A DNA stretch of 64,000 nt, from assembly GCF_913773635.1 (NCBI RefSeq), contig NZ_CAJYGQ010000008.1, positions 186,001 to 250,000 of the forward strand. The letters run 5' to 3'. Shown piece by piece: positions 51,314 through 60,381 of this stretch. Made by a program: the position numbers and the translations under genes. Under the pieces are notes generated by a model that was given only the letters and a program-made list of their open reading frames with translations, did not search any database and was not told where the DNA came from. This DNA comes from an uncultured Mucilaginibacter sp. (lineage in GTDB: Bacteria > Bacteroidota > Bacteroidia > Sphingobacteriales > Sphingobacteriaceae). The stretch's first letter is position 1. Each line of letters begins with the position of its first letter.

Positions 51314-52189
51314 CTACTTCCCTATAAAATCAAACAAAAACATCAACTGCACAACCGGCAGGTATAAAAAAGAACCAAACATTAACTGCTTTGCAGCTTT
51401 TATGTCAAGCTTGCGCATGAGGTTGAATGCCTGGTATAAAAATATAATACTAAAAATCAAAGAGACGCCACCTACAAAATAGCCACCATAACCATATATC
51501 GTAGGTAGCAAACTTACTGGCACCAGAACCAAGGTGAACACAAAAGTTATTATAGCACTAAACCTGTCGCGGTGACCGGTAGGTAATAACCGGAAGCCCG
51601 CCAATTTGTAGTCATCATCTAAAACCCAAGCAATTGCCCAAAAATGAGGAAACTGCCATATAAACTGTATACCAAAAACTATAAGTGCAATTTGATCAAT
51701 TTTAGGGTGAGCAGCAACGTAACCAATAAGCGGTGGCAATGCGCCTGGAATGGCGCCAACAAATACCGATATAGGCGACTTTTGCTTTAAAGGTGTATAG
51801 GCAAATGCATATAATATAATTGCAAAAACCGATAAAAACCCGGTAAGTAAATTTAAGCTACCCAGCAGATAGGTACCGAATATCCCCATAAGCAAACTGA
51901 GCACAAGCGCCTGTCCGTTGGTCATACGTCCGGATGGTAATGGGCGGTCAGATGTGCGAGACATAAGGCGATCCAAATCTTTTTCGATGATCTCATTAAA
52001 GCCGTTAGCAGCGCCAGTAATTAAAAATCCACCTATTATTAGTTTGGCCCAGTTAATCCAGTTGATAACGCCAAGGGGGTTATCTTTAAATGGCACCTGG
52101 CTTCCTATGAGGTAAGATATAGAGGCCGAGAACACTACCAGGAAAGTAAGTCTTAGCTTAACCAGCTTAATCAAATCTTTCCAAATCAT
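51314..52189 (-). CDS. cyoE: Protoheme IX farnesyltransferase
   Basis: Membrane prenyltransferase making heme O from heme B, the first step of heme A synthesis. Of 291 residues, it has about eight helices and a UbiA-type motif NGFNEIIEKDLDRLMSRTSDRPLPSGRM; the usual first motif NDxxD is NGFNE here, as in the Bacteroidota family. The second Asp-rich region is DDDYKLAGFRLLP. Its start overlaps the ctaA stop by 4 nt. Confidence 0.92.
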   Translation of the reverse strand: MIWKDLIKLVKLRLTFLVVFSASISYLIGSQVPFKDNPLGVINWINWAKLIIGGFLITGAANGFNEIIEKDLDRLMSRTSDRPLPSGRMTNGQALVLSLLMGIFGTYLLGSLNLLTGFLSVFAIILYAFAYTPLKQKSPISVFVGAIPGALPPLIGYVAAHPKIDQIALIVFGIQFIWQFPHFWAIAWVLDDDYKLAGFRLLPTGHRDRFSAIITFVFTLVLVPVSLLPTIYGYGGYFVGGVSLIFSIIFLYQAFNLMRKLDIKAAKQLMFGSFLYLPVVQLMFLFDFIGK

Positions 52190-53247
52190 CTGCTCACCTC
52201 CGTATAATTAGCTGATCTGCTCAAATTCAACATCAAATAAAATTGCGCTCCAAAAATTAAACTGGCCAGCAGTATGTGCGATGCCTGTGCTACCGGAGGT
52301 AGACCCCAGTAAGAAAGCGCAATACCAGCTCCTATCTGCAACACTATAATCAGGAATACAAGACTCATCATTTGCTGCTGAACCGAATGCCGGCTGAAAG
52401 TGCGTCTTACCAGCGCATAAAGCAGTACGTTAAGCACTACAACAGCTAAAGCAAGATCACGATGCATGTTAAATGTTTGGCCAACCTTTGCCACCCACTG
52501 GTCGCGGTTTGTATCCTGAAAACGGTCGGCTACTTCATCTACTTTCTCTCTCACCTCCGTTCCATAAGTAATTTGTATAACGCTTAGTATAATTGCCAGC
52601 GCTGCAATAACTTTTGTTAATGGTTTTGTGTTCAACATAGGCTTGCCTTGTACTTTGGCGAGGTGATAGGCATAAATGGTAACAGCAAGTATAACCAGTG
52701 CTAAAAGCATATGTACGGTTACAATCCAATCAACTAAATTCGTTGAAACCACTATAGAGCCTAACCAAGCCTGATAACCAACCAAGAATATGTTTAGCAC
52801 ACTAAGTGCCGGAATCCACTTGTTTTCATTACTGTAACTAAATGAAAATACGGCAACCAATAATAAGCCTATTCCTGACAAAACACCTACCAGCCTGTTT
52901 ACATACTCAGTCCAGGTACGTGCCGCATTAAATTCTTCAGGTACAAGTATTGATTTATCTTCACGTATACGCTGAGCTAAATCTTTGTTGCCAAACTTAT
53001 CGAGCATTTTGGCAAAACGCTGATTTTTTGCCTCCCGCTTGGCTACATAGGTTTCTTTGTAGTTGGCGGGCAATTCGCTTACATGGGTGGGTGGAATATA
53101 GCGGCCAAAACATTTAGGCCAATCAGGGCAACCCATACCCGAACCAGAACTGCGTACAATACCTCCGGCTAAAATAACGGCAAAAAGCAAAACAATAGTA
53201 ACAAGGCTGGCGCTTCTAAATCGTTTTCTGTTTGTTGCTCTACTCAT
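52186..53247 (-). CDS. ctaA: Heme A synthase
   Basis: COX15/CtaA monooxygenase that oxidises heme O to heme A. Of 353 residues and about eight helices, it carries GGIVRSSGSGMGCPDWPKCFGRYIPP at the start with the family Cys pair, and His residues at helix boundaries (TVHMLLALVILA, FNMHRDLALAVVVLN, SHILLASL) as heme ligands. It overlaps cyoE by 4 nt and follows a terminator after ctaD. Confidence 0.92.
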   Translation of the reverse strand: MSRATNRKRFRSASLVTIVLLFAVILAGGIVRSSGSGMGCPDWPKCFGRYIPPTHVSELPANYKETYVAKREAKNQRFAKMLDKFGNKDLAQRIREDKSILVPEEFNAARTWTEYVNRLVGVLSGIGLLLVAVFSFSYSNENKWIPALSVLNIFLVGYQAWLGSIVVSTNLVDWIVTVHMLLALVILAVTIYAYHLAKVQGKPMLNTKPLTKVIAALAIILSVIQITYGTEVREKVDEVADRFQDTNRDQWVAKVGQTFNMHRDLALAVVVLNVLLYALVRRTFSRHSVQQQMMSLVFLIIVLQIGAGIALSYWGLPPVAQASHILLASLIFGAQFYLMLNLSRSANYTEVSR

Positions 53248-53254
53248 TTACGCT

Positions 53255-53307
53255 GTTAAAAAATTAGGGTATCTGTTAAGGGATACTTCCCGGTACAGAT
53301 ACCCTAA
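53255..53307 (-). terminator. Terminator after ctaD
   Basis: Perfect 13-bp stem TTAGGGTATCTGT (53264-53276) / ACAGATACCCTAA (53295-53307) with an inner GGGA/TCCC pair. On the minus strand it is followed by a U run (A run at 53258-53263). It lies 21 bp past the ctaD stop and separates ctaCD from ctaA-cyoE, so partial termination is likely rather than a full stop. Confidence 0.8.
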
Positions 53308-53327
53308 ATCATATGATCAGTAAGGAA

Positions 53328-55208
53328 TTACTTTACTTCCTCGTTTGATTTTTGGGTATTTACCCATTCATGGTTATCATGAGATGCATGGTCTTCAAAA
53401 TCGTGCGGCAAGTTCGAGCTCAATGTTTGAGAGAAAGACACGGTTTGAGGAATGAAATCTTCATCATGACCAGGCTTGCTGTAATCATAAGGCCAACGGT
53501 ATACAGTTGGTATTTCACCAGGCCAGTTACCATGAATGTGTTCAACCGGGGTAGTCCACTCAAGGGTAGTAGAGTTCCATGGATTCTGAGGGGCTTTTTT
53601 ACCAAAGAATATAGAATAGAAAAAGTTGAACAAGAAAGCAACCTGTGCTAAAGCGGCAAATATAGCTGCCCAGGTAATAAAGGTATTAACCGATACCCAT
53701 TGTTTCAACGACTCAATTTCAGTGAACGAGTAGTAACGACGTGGAACACCGTCAAGACCCATAAAGTGCATTGGGAAGAACACAAGGTAAGCACCGATGA
53801 AAGTTAACCAGAAGTGCAGGTATCCTAATTTTTCGTCCATCATACGGCCAAACATTTTAGGAAACCAGTGGTAAACACCCGCCAACATACCAAATATAGC
53901 TGCAGAACCCATTACCAGGTGGAAGTGAGCCACAACAAAATAAGTATCATGCAAGTTAATGTCTAACGCAGCGTTACCTAAGAAAATACCGGTAATACCA
54001 CCAGAGATAAAGAAAGACACTAAACCAATAGCAAACAACATTGCTGGAGTGAACTGTATATTACCTCTCCAAAGCGTTGCCAGGTAGTTAAATGTTTTTA
54101 CTGCCGATGGTACCGCAATAATCAAGGTAGTGATCATGAACACACCGCCAAGGAACGGATTCATACCCGTAACAAACATGTGGTGACCCCATACAATGAA
54201 CGATAATACAGTGATACCAATTAACGAGTAAACCATTGCATGGTAACCAAAGATTGGTTTACGTGAATTAGTAGCAATAACTTCTGAAGATATACCTAAA
54301 GCAGGCATAATTACAATGTACACCTCAGGGTGACCCAGGAACCAGAATAAGTGCTGGAACAGGATTGGGCTACCACCTTCCATAGGCATAACCTGACCTT
54401 GGATAACGATATCAGATAAGTAAAAGCTTGTACCAAAGCTGCGGTCAAATATTAAAAGAACAACACCAGCAACCAACACAGGGAACGCAAGAATACCTAA
54501 GATAGCAGTAAGGAAGAATGCCCAGATAGTCAACGGCATTTTCCACAAGTCCATACCTTTGGTGCGCATGTTTAAAATGGTACTTACATAGTTGATACCA
54601 CCCATTAACTGGGAGGCAACAAACAATGTCATACTTATTAACCATAAGGTCATACCCATACCTGAGCCGGGCATTGCTTTTGGTAAAGCTGAAAGTGGCG
54701 GATAAATAGTCCAACCCGGACCAGCAGGTCCCTTTTCAACAAAGAATGAAGCCATCATAATCACACTGGCTACAAAGAATAACCAGTAAGAAAGCATGTT
54801 CATGAATGGAGATGCCATATCACGGGCACCTAACTGATAAGGAATAAGCAAGTTACTGAATGTACCGCTCAAGCCTGCAGTTAACACGAAAAATACCATG
54901 ATGGTACCGTGTATAGTTACCAGCGAAAGGTAAAAGTTAGTATCTAAACGACCGCCCGGTGCAAAACGACCTAATAAAGTTTCCATTAAAGGAAATGACT
55001 TTTCAGGATACGCCAGCTGAATACGGAAAAGGATAGACAAAATCATGGCTATAACCGCCATCACAATACCAGTTATTAAAAACTGGCGTGCTATCATTTT
55101 GTGGTCCTGGCTGAAGATGTACTTCGTCCAGAAAGATTCATTATGGTGATGTTCGTGATCGTGATCATGATGTGCTACGCCGTGATCGTGAACTGATAAT
55201 GTTGACAT
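53328..55208 (-). CDS. ctaD: Cytochrome c oxidase subunit I
   Basis: Catalytic heme-copper subunit of an aa3-type oxidase, 626 residues with about twelve helices or more. VTIHGTIMVFFVLT has a low-spin heme ligand; GHPEVYIVIMPALG contains the CuB His and crosslinked Tyr; WGHHMFVTGMNP gives the CuB His pair; HDTYFVVAHFHLVMGSAA holds the heme a3 ligand and the second heme a ligand. Residues 7-23 are strongly His-rich. It follows ctaC by 16 bp. Confidence 0.95.
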   Translation of the reverse strand: MSTLSVHDHGVAHHDHDHEHHHNESFWTKYIFSQDHKMIARQFLITGIVMAVIAMILSILFRIQLAYPEKSFPLMETLLGRFAPGGRLDTNFYLSLVTIHGTIMVFFVLTAGLSGTFSNLLIPYQLGARDMASPFMNMLSYWLFFVASVIMMASFFVEKGPAGPGWTIYPPLSALPKAMPGSGMGMTLWLISMTLFVASQLMGGINYVSTILNMRTKGMDLWKMPLTIWAFFLTAILGILAFPVLVAGVVLLIFDRSFGTSFYLSDIVIQGQVMPMEGGSPILFQHLFWFLGHPEVYIVIMPALGISSEVIATNSRKPIFGYHAMVYSLIGITVLSFIVWGHHMFVTGMNPFLGGVFMITTLIIAVPSAVKTFNYLATLWRGNIQFTPAMLFAIGLVSFFISGGITGIFLGNAALDINLHDTYFVVAHFHLVMGSAAIFGMLAGVYHWFPKMFGRMMDEKLGYLHFWLTFIGAYLVFFPMHFMGLDGVPRRYYSFTEIESLKQWVSVNTFITWAAIFAALAQVAFLFNFFYSIFFGKKAPQNPWNSTTLEWTTPVEHIHGNWPGEIPTVYRWPYDYSKPGHDEDFIPQTVSFSQTLSSNLPHDFEDHASHDNHEWVNTQKSNEEVK

Positions 55209-55224
55209 AATCGATATATCTTGA

Positions 55225-56436
55225 TTAATTAATTGACGCTAATCTGGTTTGTAATACGGTTTGCTTGTAAAGCGGGTTTTCAGCAAGCTTAAGCTCTTTC
55301 TTTAACTGATCGGTTAAATAAGGCTTTTGTTGTGACAACCATTGCTGATATTCGGCTTCGGTAACCACAAGTACAAGCTTTTGCATGTTGTAATGGCTTC
55401 CACCGCATATCTTGTTGCAATACAGGTGATAGTTAAAATCAGGTTGATCTAACTTATTGCGCATCTCCGCAGTAGTTGCAGTTGGCGTAAATTTAAAGTA
55501 GGTTGGCAATCCGGGTACGGCATTGATTTGTACACGGAAATTAGGCATATACACACTATGTATAACGTCTTGTGCAAGTATGTTTAAACGAACTGATTTA
55601 TTTACAGGTATAACCAAAGTATCGGCCTGTAAATCATCAAAGCTGTTTTTATCATCATAGCTTACACCAAGCTTGTTGGTACCGTTTACCAATTTGTAGT
55701 TTTTCTTACCTAATTTACCGTCGGCACCAGGGTAACGCAATTCCCACGCAAATTGGTGACCGGTAACATCAATATTTAACGAAGCAGGCTCGCCTTTAGC
55801 ATCAACTGTATTAGTTATCTTTCTCCAGGTAAGGAAACCGAATACTACCAACACTGTTAAAACGATAGCAGGAGCAACAGTCCATATTTTTTCGATGGTA
55901 TTGTTGTGAGGATAGTAGTAAGCTTTACGTTTGTCAGAACCTTTGTATTTAAACACAAAACCAAACAGCAATATCTGAGTGATAAGGAACACTACGAAAG
56001 TAATACCGAATGTGGTCCAAAACATTGAGTCAAGGGTTTTACCGTGTACCGATACAGCATCACCTATAATCATACTTCCTTGTACGCTGAAAGAGTAGTA
56101 CACTCCTATTAAGCCCGCACCAAGGAATATGATAAAGCAGGTTGCCATCACGTTATTCCAGTTAACTCCCTTTTTACCTTGCATTTGTAAGGTAAGGTCG
56201 TACACTTTAAATATTTTGCCAATGATTGCCACGGCTATACAGATAACCACAAACAACAAGGTATAGTAACCTACTGACGTCCACATACCGGCTGTTTGAG
56301 CCGATGTGTTACCTGTATCGGTAGCAGTAGAGTTTGAGCTGGCTGCCTGCGCCATTACCAGGTTGGTACCCAGTAACAGGAGCATAGCCGACAGCGATAA
56401 GAACTTTTTATAATTTATCAGATGCTTAAATGCCAT
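55225..56436 (-). CDS. ctaC: Cytochrome c oxidase subunit II with N-terminal membrane extension
   Basis: CuA-bearing subunit of 403 residues. The cupredoxin domain (about 220-370) has DVTGHQFAWELRYPG, the His ligand in DVIHSVYMPNFRVQ, and the CuA loop CNKICGGSHYNM with two Cys, His and Met. The N-terminal half has a signal helix (about 12-29), then helices near 50-70, 94-113, 130-157 and 185-205, about two more than a standard subunit II. No cytochrome c domain is fused at the C-terminus. It lies after actF. Confidence 0.93.
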   Translation of the reverse strand: MAFKHLINYKKFLSLSAMLLLLGTNLVMAQAASSNSTATDTGNTSAQTAGMWTSVGYYTLLFVVICIAVAIIGKIFKVYDLTLQMQGKKGVNWNNVMATCFIIFLGAGLIGVYYSFSVQGSMIIGDAVSVHGKTLDSMFWTTFGITFVVFLITQILLFGFVFKYKGSDKRKAYYYPHNNTIEKIWTVAPAIVLTVLVVFGFLTWRKITNTVDAKGEPASLNIDVTGHQFAWELRYPGADGKLGKKNYKLVNGTNKLGVSYDDKNSFDDLQADTLVIPVNKSVRLNILAQDVIHSVYMPNFRVQINAVPGLPTYFKFTPTATTAEMRNKLDQPDFNYHLYCNKICGGSHYNMQKLVLVVTEAEYQQWLSQQKPYLTDQLKKELKLAENPLYKQTVLQTRLASIN

Positions 56437-56470
56437 TTGTATCAGTGGTTTGATATTCTAAAATGTGTTA

Positions 56471-56478
56471 CAAAGTTA
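56471..56478 (-). promoter_or_regulatory. Candidate internal promoter for ctaC-ctaD
   Basis: CAAAGTTA on the plus strand is TAACTTTG on the minus strand, an exact TAnnTTTG box in the 50-bp actF-ctaC gap, 34 bp before the ctaC start codon. No -33 TTTG was found at the usual distance, so support is limited. Confidence 0.35.
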
Positions 56479-56486
56479 GCAAAATA

Positions 56487-57758
56487 TTAAATGTGGTGGT
56501 GAAGGCTCTCTTCCAGGAACGGGTGTTTTTTAGGCACCAATGACTCAAATTTGCTTAAAGCGCTGAGCATCACGAAAGAGAAAAGACCAACAAACCCAAC
56601 AAAAGTAGTAACTTCAGTTAAACCAAACTCTCTGTGCTGCTCCATAGTACCTGGCATAATCATCAGGTAATAATCTAACCAGTGACCAATGATGATTACA
56701 ATAGCTACAATTTTCATACGAGTGAATGAGCGTTTGTTATCATTTTTCATCAACAGGAATAATGGCGCACAGAAGTTTAAAACAATGTTTAACCAAAACC
56801 ACCATTTGTACTCAGGCTCCCAGCGTTTGTAAAAGTAAACACTTTCCTCAGGCATGTTAGCATACCAGGTAAGGAAGAATTGCGCAAACCATACATAGGT
56901 CCAGAATATTGAGAAACCAAAGATAAGCTTACCCAAATCATGCATGTGGTTTTCATTAACCCATGAGAAGTAACCGTTCTCTTTAAGGATAGATAACGTT
57001 AATGCAATGGCAGCTAAACCAGTAACGTGCGCAGCGGCAAGATTATACCAACCAAACATTGTTGAGAACCAGTGAGCCTCTAAAGACATGATGGTACCAA
57101 ACGAATAGATAGGGAATGTGAAGCCAAAGATAACAAGGAAGATGGCTGACATCTTAAAGCTTTTGTTGTAGTTAAGCATACCGCCTAAGCTGTCTTCGCT
57201 GTTTGAATAATCAACTAACAACTTACCGAACCAGGTATATAATAATAACATTACCGCTAAGCTTCCGTAAAAGAACGGCTTATTAAGGAAGGCCGATTTA
57301 CCTGCTATGATAGCATCATAAATAGGGCTGCCTTCGGTAGTAAGGCCGTCAGTTGCCCAGTGCGAGTAAAGATAAGGAGCCATTACTTCGTGGCCTTCAT
57401 GGCTTTCTTTATGGGTTAAAAACAAGCCTGCACCTACTACAATAAGTAATAGTACAACACCTACGCCTAACACACGGGCAAAAGCCTGCGGTATACGCAA
57501 TAAACCAACAGACCAGCCTGCTTGCGCCATATACTGATAAGCCAGGAAAAATACACCTGCAACGCAAACGCCTACAAAATAGTAGCTCATAAGCAACAGG
57601 TTTGAGAATGTACGTACTGCATGATGGCCATGAGTATCGATTGCAAAACCGTACACTATGCCCAGCACACCAATTACAATAGCCACCAGGCTAAATGTTT
57701 TGGCTTTGCCGGCAAATTCAAAACGTTCGTCAAAACTATGTGGATGATGAGTGCCCAT
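56487..57758 (-). CDS. actF: Alternative complex III subunit ActF
   Basis: NrfD-like membrane subunit of alternative complex III (quinol to cytochrome c/oxidase), 423 residues with about ten helices. The segments FKMSAIFLVIFGFTFPIYSFGTIMSLEAHWFSTMFGWY and FWTYVWFAQFFLTWYANMPEES are typical of ActF. Both ends carry His clusters (MGTHHPHSF and ESLHHHI). It lies between actE (13 bp) and ctaC in the conserved ActABCDEF order. Confidence 0.9.
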   Translation of the reverse strand: MGTHHPHSFDERFEFAGKAKTFSLVAIVIGVLGIVYGFAIDTHGHHAVRTFSNLLLMSYYFVGVCVAGVFFLAYQYMAQAGWSVGLLRIPQAFARVLGVGVVLLLIVVGAGLFLTHKESHEGHEVMAPYLYSHWATDGLTTEGSPIYDAIIAGKSAFLNKPFFYGSLAVMLLLYTWFGKLLVDYSNSEDSLGGMLNYNKSFKMSAIFLVIFGFTFPIYSFGTIMSLEAHWFSTMFGWYNLAAAHVTGLAAIALTLSILKENGYFSWVNENHMHDLGKLIFGFSIFWTYVWFAQFFLTWYANMPEESVYFYKRWEPEYKWWFWLNIVLNFCAPLFLLMKNDNKRSFTRMKIVAIVIIIGHWLDYYLMIMPGTMEQHREFGLTEVTTFVGFVGLFSFVMLSALSKFESLVPKKHPFLEESLHHHI

Positions 57759-57771
57759 TCAGCTTTTTAAA

Positions 57772-58347
57772 TTATAAGGTTTGCAATTTGTGAACATACA
57801 TTACTATTTTCCAGCGCTCTTCAGGAGCTAACTGTGATGCATATGAACCCATAGCATTTACACCGTAAGTAATGGTATGATATATTTTACCATCTGTAAG
57901 ATCTTTCATAGCGCCACCGCGTGATGATTGACCTTTTGAGTAAGATGGCGGAGGTGGATAACCGTGTTTGGTTACTTCGCCGTCACCTTGTCCCTGTTCG
58001 CCGTGGCAAGGCGAGCAATAATGTTCATACAATAATTTACCTTCGGCAAAGTTTGACTGCGTTTGGGCAATTATATTTTTAACCTCTAAACTGGCCTGAT
58101 CATAACCGGCACGGGTATTAGGGTAGTCAAAGCGAGTAAAACCGATTGGCGTTGTGCCAGCAGGTGGAACCTGTGCTGTTTTACCGTCTTTAAAATTCGG
58201 GTTTTTTTGATCCGGATCGTACGCAATTTTCTCGTACATGTTAGGAGCGTACTCCCAACCGGTGCTTCTTTTATCGTGGCATGATGATGTTACCGCAACA
58301 GCAGCAAAAGCGATCATGGTTGCGCCGAATATTCTGATCTTATTCAT
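57772..58347 (-). CDS. actE: Alternative complex III subunit ActE, monoheme cytochrome c
   Basis: Exported lipoprotein-type cytochrome c, about 191 residues from the ATG at 58347 (MNKIRIFGATMIAF). The signal ends in VTSSC, a lipobox. The heme motif is CSPCH, followed by GEQGQGDGEVTKHG and the distal Met region NAMGSYASQLAPEERW. It carries electrons within or out of complex III. The start overlaps the actD stop by 8 nt, and actF follows after 13 bp. Confidence 0.92.
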   Translation of the reverse strand: MNKIRIFGATMIAFAAVAVTSSCHDKRSTGWEYAPNMYEKIAYDPDQKNPNFKDGKTAQVPPAGTTPIGFTRFDYPNTRAGYDQASLEVKNIIAQTQSNFAEGKLLYEHYCSPCHGEQGQGDGEVTKHGYPPPPSYSKGQSSRGGAMKDLTDGKIYHTITYGVNAMGSYASQLAPEERWKIVMYVHKLQTL

Positions 58348-58879
58348 CATAGCTAACATACTTTCTCTTATTGTGCTTTACTTCAACTGCACCCGCTTCT
58401 TCAAGCAAACGGGTTATATCATCATGCGGGATGTTTCCTTTTGCATCTACTGCAATTACAAACCGGTCATCGGTAGCGCGCAAATCCATTACACGTGGAG
58501 CACGGCCAGGGAAAAGGTGTGTAGCTGCGAAGAATGTTGCCACCATACCAAATGCAGTGAACAGGATAGTCCACTCAAAAGTAAATGGAACAAAATCTGG
58601 CATTGCAAAATGTGGCTTACCGCCTATGTTCATTGGCCAGTCGTGTACAAGCGTGTAGTAAACAATACTGAATACAACTGTAGCACCCAGGCAGCCAAAG
58701 CAAAATGCTGCGTAACCTAAACGTGATTCTTTAACGCCCAATTTAGCTTCAATACCGTGAATAGGCATTGGCGTATAAACATCATAAATCGGGATGCTGT
58801 TCTTTTGTAGTTTGGTGATGCCGTCCATCATTAGGTCCGGATCCTCAAAACAACCTAATATAAATTTAGTGCTGCTCAT
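58340..58879 (-). CDS. actD: Alternative complex III subunit ActD (DUF3341)
   Basis: Membrane subunit of 179 residues with DUF3341 features: the N-terminal FILGCFEDPDLMMDGITKLQ and YDVYTPMPIHGIEAKLG, then two membrane helices (about 58-78 and 95-118). It is the ActD subunit of complex III with no cofactor. It lies 2 bp after actC and overlaps actE by 8 nt. Confidence 0.92.
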   Translation of the reverse strand: MSSTKFILGCFEDPDLMMDGITKLQKNSIPIYDVYTPMPIHGIEAKLGVKESRLGYAAFCFGCLGATVVFSIVYYTLVHDWPMNIGGKPHFAMPDFVPFTFEWTILFTAFGMVATFFAATHLFPGRAPRVMDLRATDDRFVIAVDAKGNIPHDDITRLLEEAGAVEVKHNKRKYVSYDE

Positions 58880-58881
58880 GA

Positions 58882-60354
58882 TTATGCTTTATGGTATTGA
58901 GTTAAATCAACACTGTCGTACTTTTCTAATGCTTTAACGTAGTCGTCAACATGAGTTGGGTCAAGATGACCTTCGTCAATCAATTTCTTTTTAGCCTGCT
59001 CACTTGAAGTTTTCACTAGTAATTTCACCTCGGCCATAGCTACTGATGGAAGTACACGTAAGAATAAAAGGAACATTACAAAGAAGAAACCTATTGAACC
59101 AACGAAGATACCTACGTCTGTCCAGGTTGGATAGAACATTACCCAGCTTGATGGTAAAAAGTCGCGGTGAAGTGAGGTTACGATAATTACGAAACGCTCA
59201 AACCACATACCAATGTTTACAATGATTGAAAGAATCCAAGACAATGGAATATTGATACGGATTTTTTTGAACCAGAATAACTGTGGAGTAATAACGTTAC
59301 AAGTCATCATGCTCCAGTAAGCCCACCAGTACGGACCGGTTGAACGGTTGATGAACGCGTATTGCTCGTATTCAACACCTGAGTACCATGCAATGAAGAA
59401 CTCAGTGATATAAGCCACACCTACTACCGAACCAGTTAACAAAATAATTTTGTTCATTGATTCGATGTGGAACATGGTGATGTAGTTCTCTAAGCCTAAT
59501 ACCTTACGTGCAATTAACAATAACGTTTGCACCATGGCAAAACCTGAGAAAATTGCACCCGCAACGAAGTACGGAGGGAAAATGGTGGTGTGCCATCCTG
59601 GTTCTAATGAGGTTGCAAAGTCAAAAGATACAATGGTGTGTACCGAAAGTACCAGTGGAGTTGATATACCTGCAAGAATTAACGATACGGTTTCAAAACG
59701 TTGCCATGTTTTAACCGAGCCTGTCCAACCGAATGACATGATTGAATAGATGCGGCGACGTAAACCGGTTGCACGGTCGCGGATTGATGCAATGTCAGGT
59801 AACAAACCAGTGTACCAGAATACTAATGATACAGAGAAGTATGTTGAAATTGCAAACACGTCCATCATCAACGCTGAGTTCCAGTTTACCCATAACGAAC
59901 CAAATTGGTTGGGAAGTGGTAAGGTCCAATACGCTAACCATACACGACCCATGTGACCGAAGATGTAAGTAGCCGCACAGATTACCGCAAAAATGGTCAT
60001 TGCCTCGGCAGAACGGTTAATTGAGTTACGCCAGTTTTGACGGAAGATTAATAGTACCGCAGATATAAGCGTACCTGCGTGACCGATACCTACCCACCAC
60101 ACGAAACCGGTGATGTCCCATGCCCAGCCTACGGTTTTATTCAAACCCCACTCTCCTATACCGTACCAAAAAGTCCAGCTGATAGAGAATAACCAGATGC
60201 TCGCTCCTATTACAGAGAGAACAAAGCCTATCCACCAAGCCATGTTAGGTTTATTTTCTACAGGGGCTAAAACCTCGTTAGTAATTTGGGCATAGGTTAT
60301 GTTCTTGCCCGTAATTAACGGTTCCCTGATTATTGATTCACTGTGAGATGCCAT
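58882..60354 (-). CDS. actC: Alternative complex III subunit ActC (NrfD-like)
   Basis: NrfD/PsrC-type membrane subunit of 490 residues with about ten helices, holding the quinol-binding site of complex III. WWVGIGHAGTLISAVLLIFRQNWR is a family signature. The C-terminal tail is hydrophilic and charged. It follows actB by 27 bp and is read before actD. Confidence 0.92.
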   Translation of the reverse strand: MASHSESIIREPLITGKNITYAQITNEVLAPVENKPNMAWWIGFVLSVIGASIWLFSISWTFWYGIGEWGLNKTVGWAWDITGFVWWVGIGHAGTLISAVLLIFRQNWRNSINRSAEAMTIFAVICAATYIFGHMGRVWLAYWTLPLPNQFGSLWVNWNSALMMDVFAISTYFSVSLVFWYTGLLPDIASIRDRATGLRRRIYSIMSFGWTGSVKTWQRFETVSLILAGISTPLVLSVHTIVSFDFATSLEPGWHTTIFPPYFVAGAIFSGFAMVQTLLLIARKVLGLENYITMFHIESMNKIILLTGSVVGVAYITEFFIAWYSGVEYEQYAFINRSTGPYWWAYWSMMTCNVITPQLFWFKKIRINIPLSWILSIIVNIGMWFERFVIIVTSLHRDFLPSSWVMFYPTWTDVGIFVGSIGFFFVMFLLFLRVLPSVAMAEVKLLVKTSSEQAKKKLIDEGHLDPTHVDDYVKALEKYDSVDLTQYHKA

Positions 60355-60381
60355 AGTGTATTAATATCTCGTATTTTAAGT

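Noticed and set aside
58238..58720. 160-residue open frame on the plus strand opposite actD/actE
   Set aside because: The frame lies against two clear coding genes with cytochrome c and DUF3341 motifs; its own translation has no family signature.
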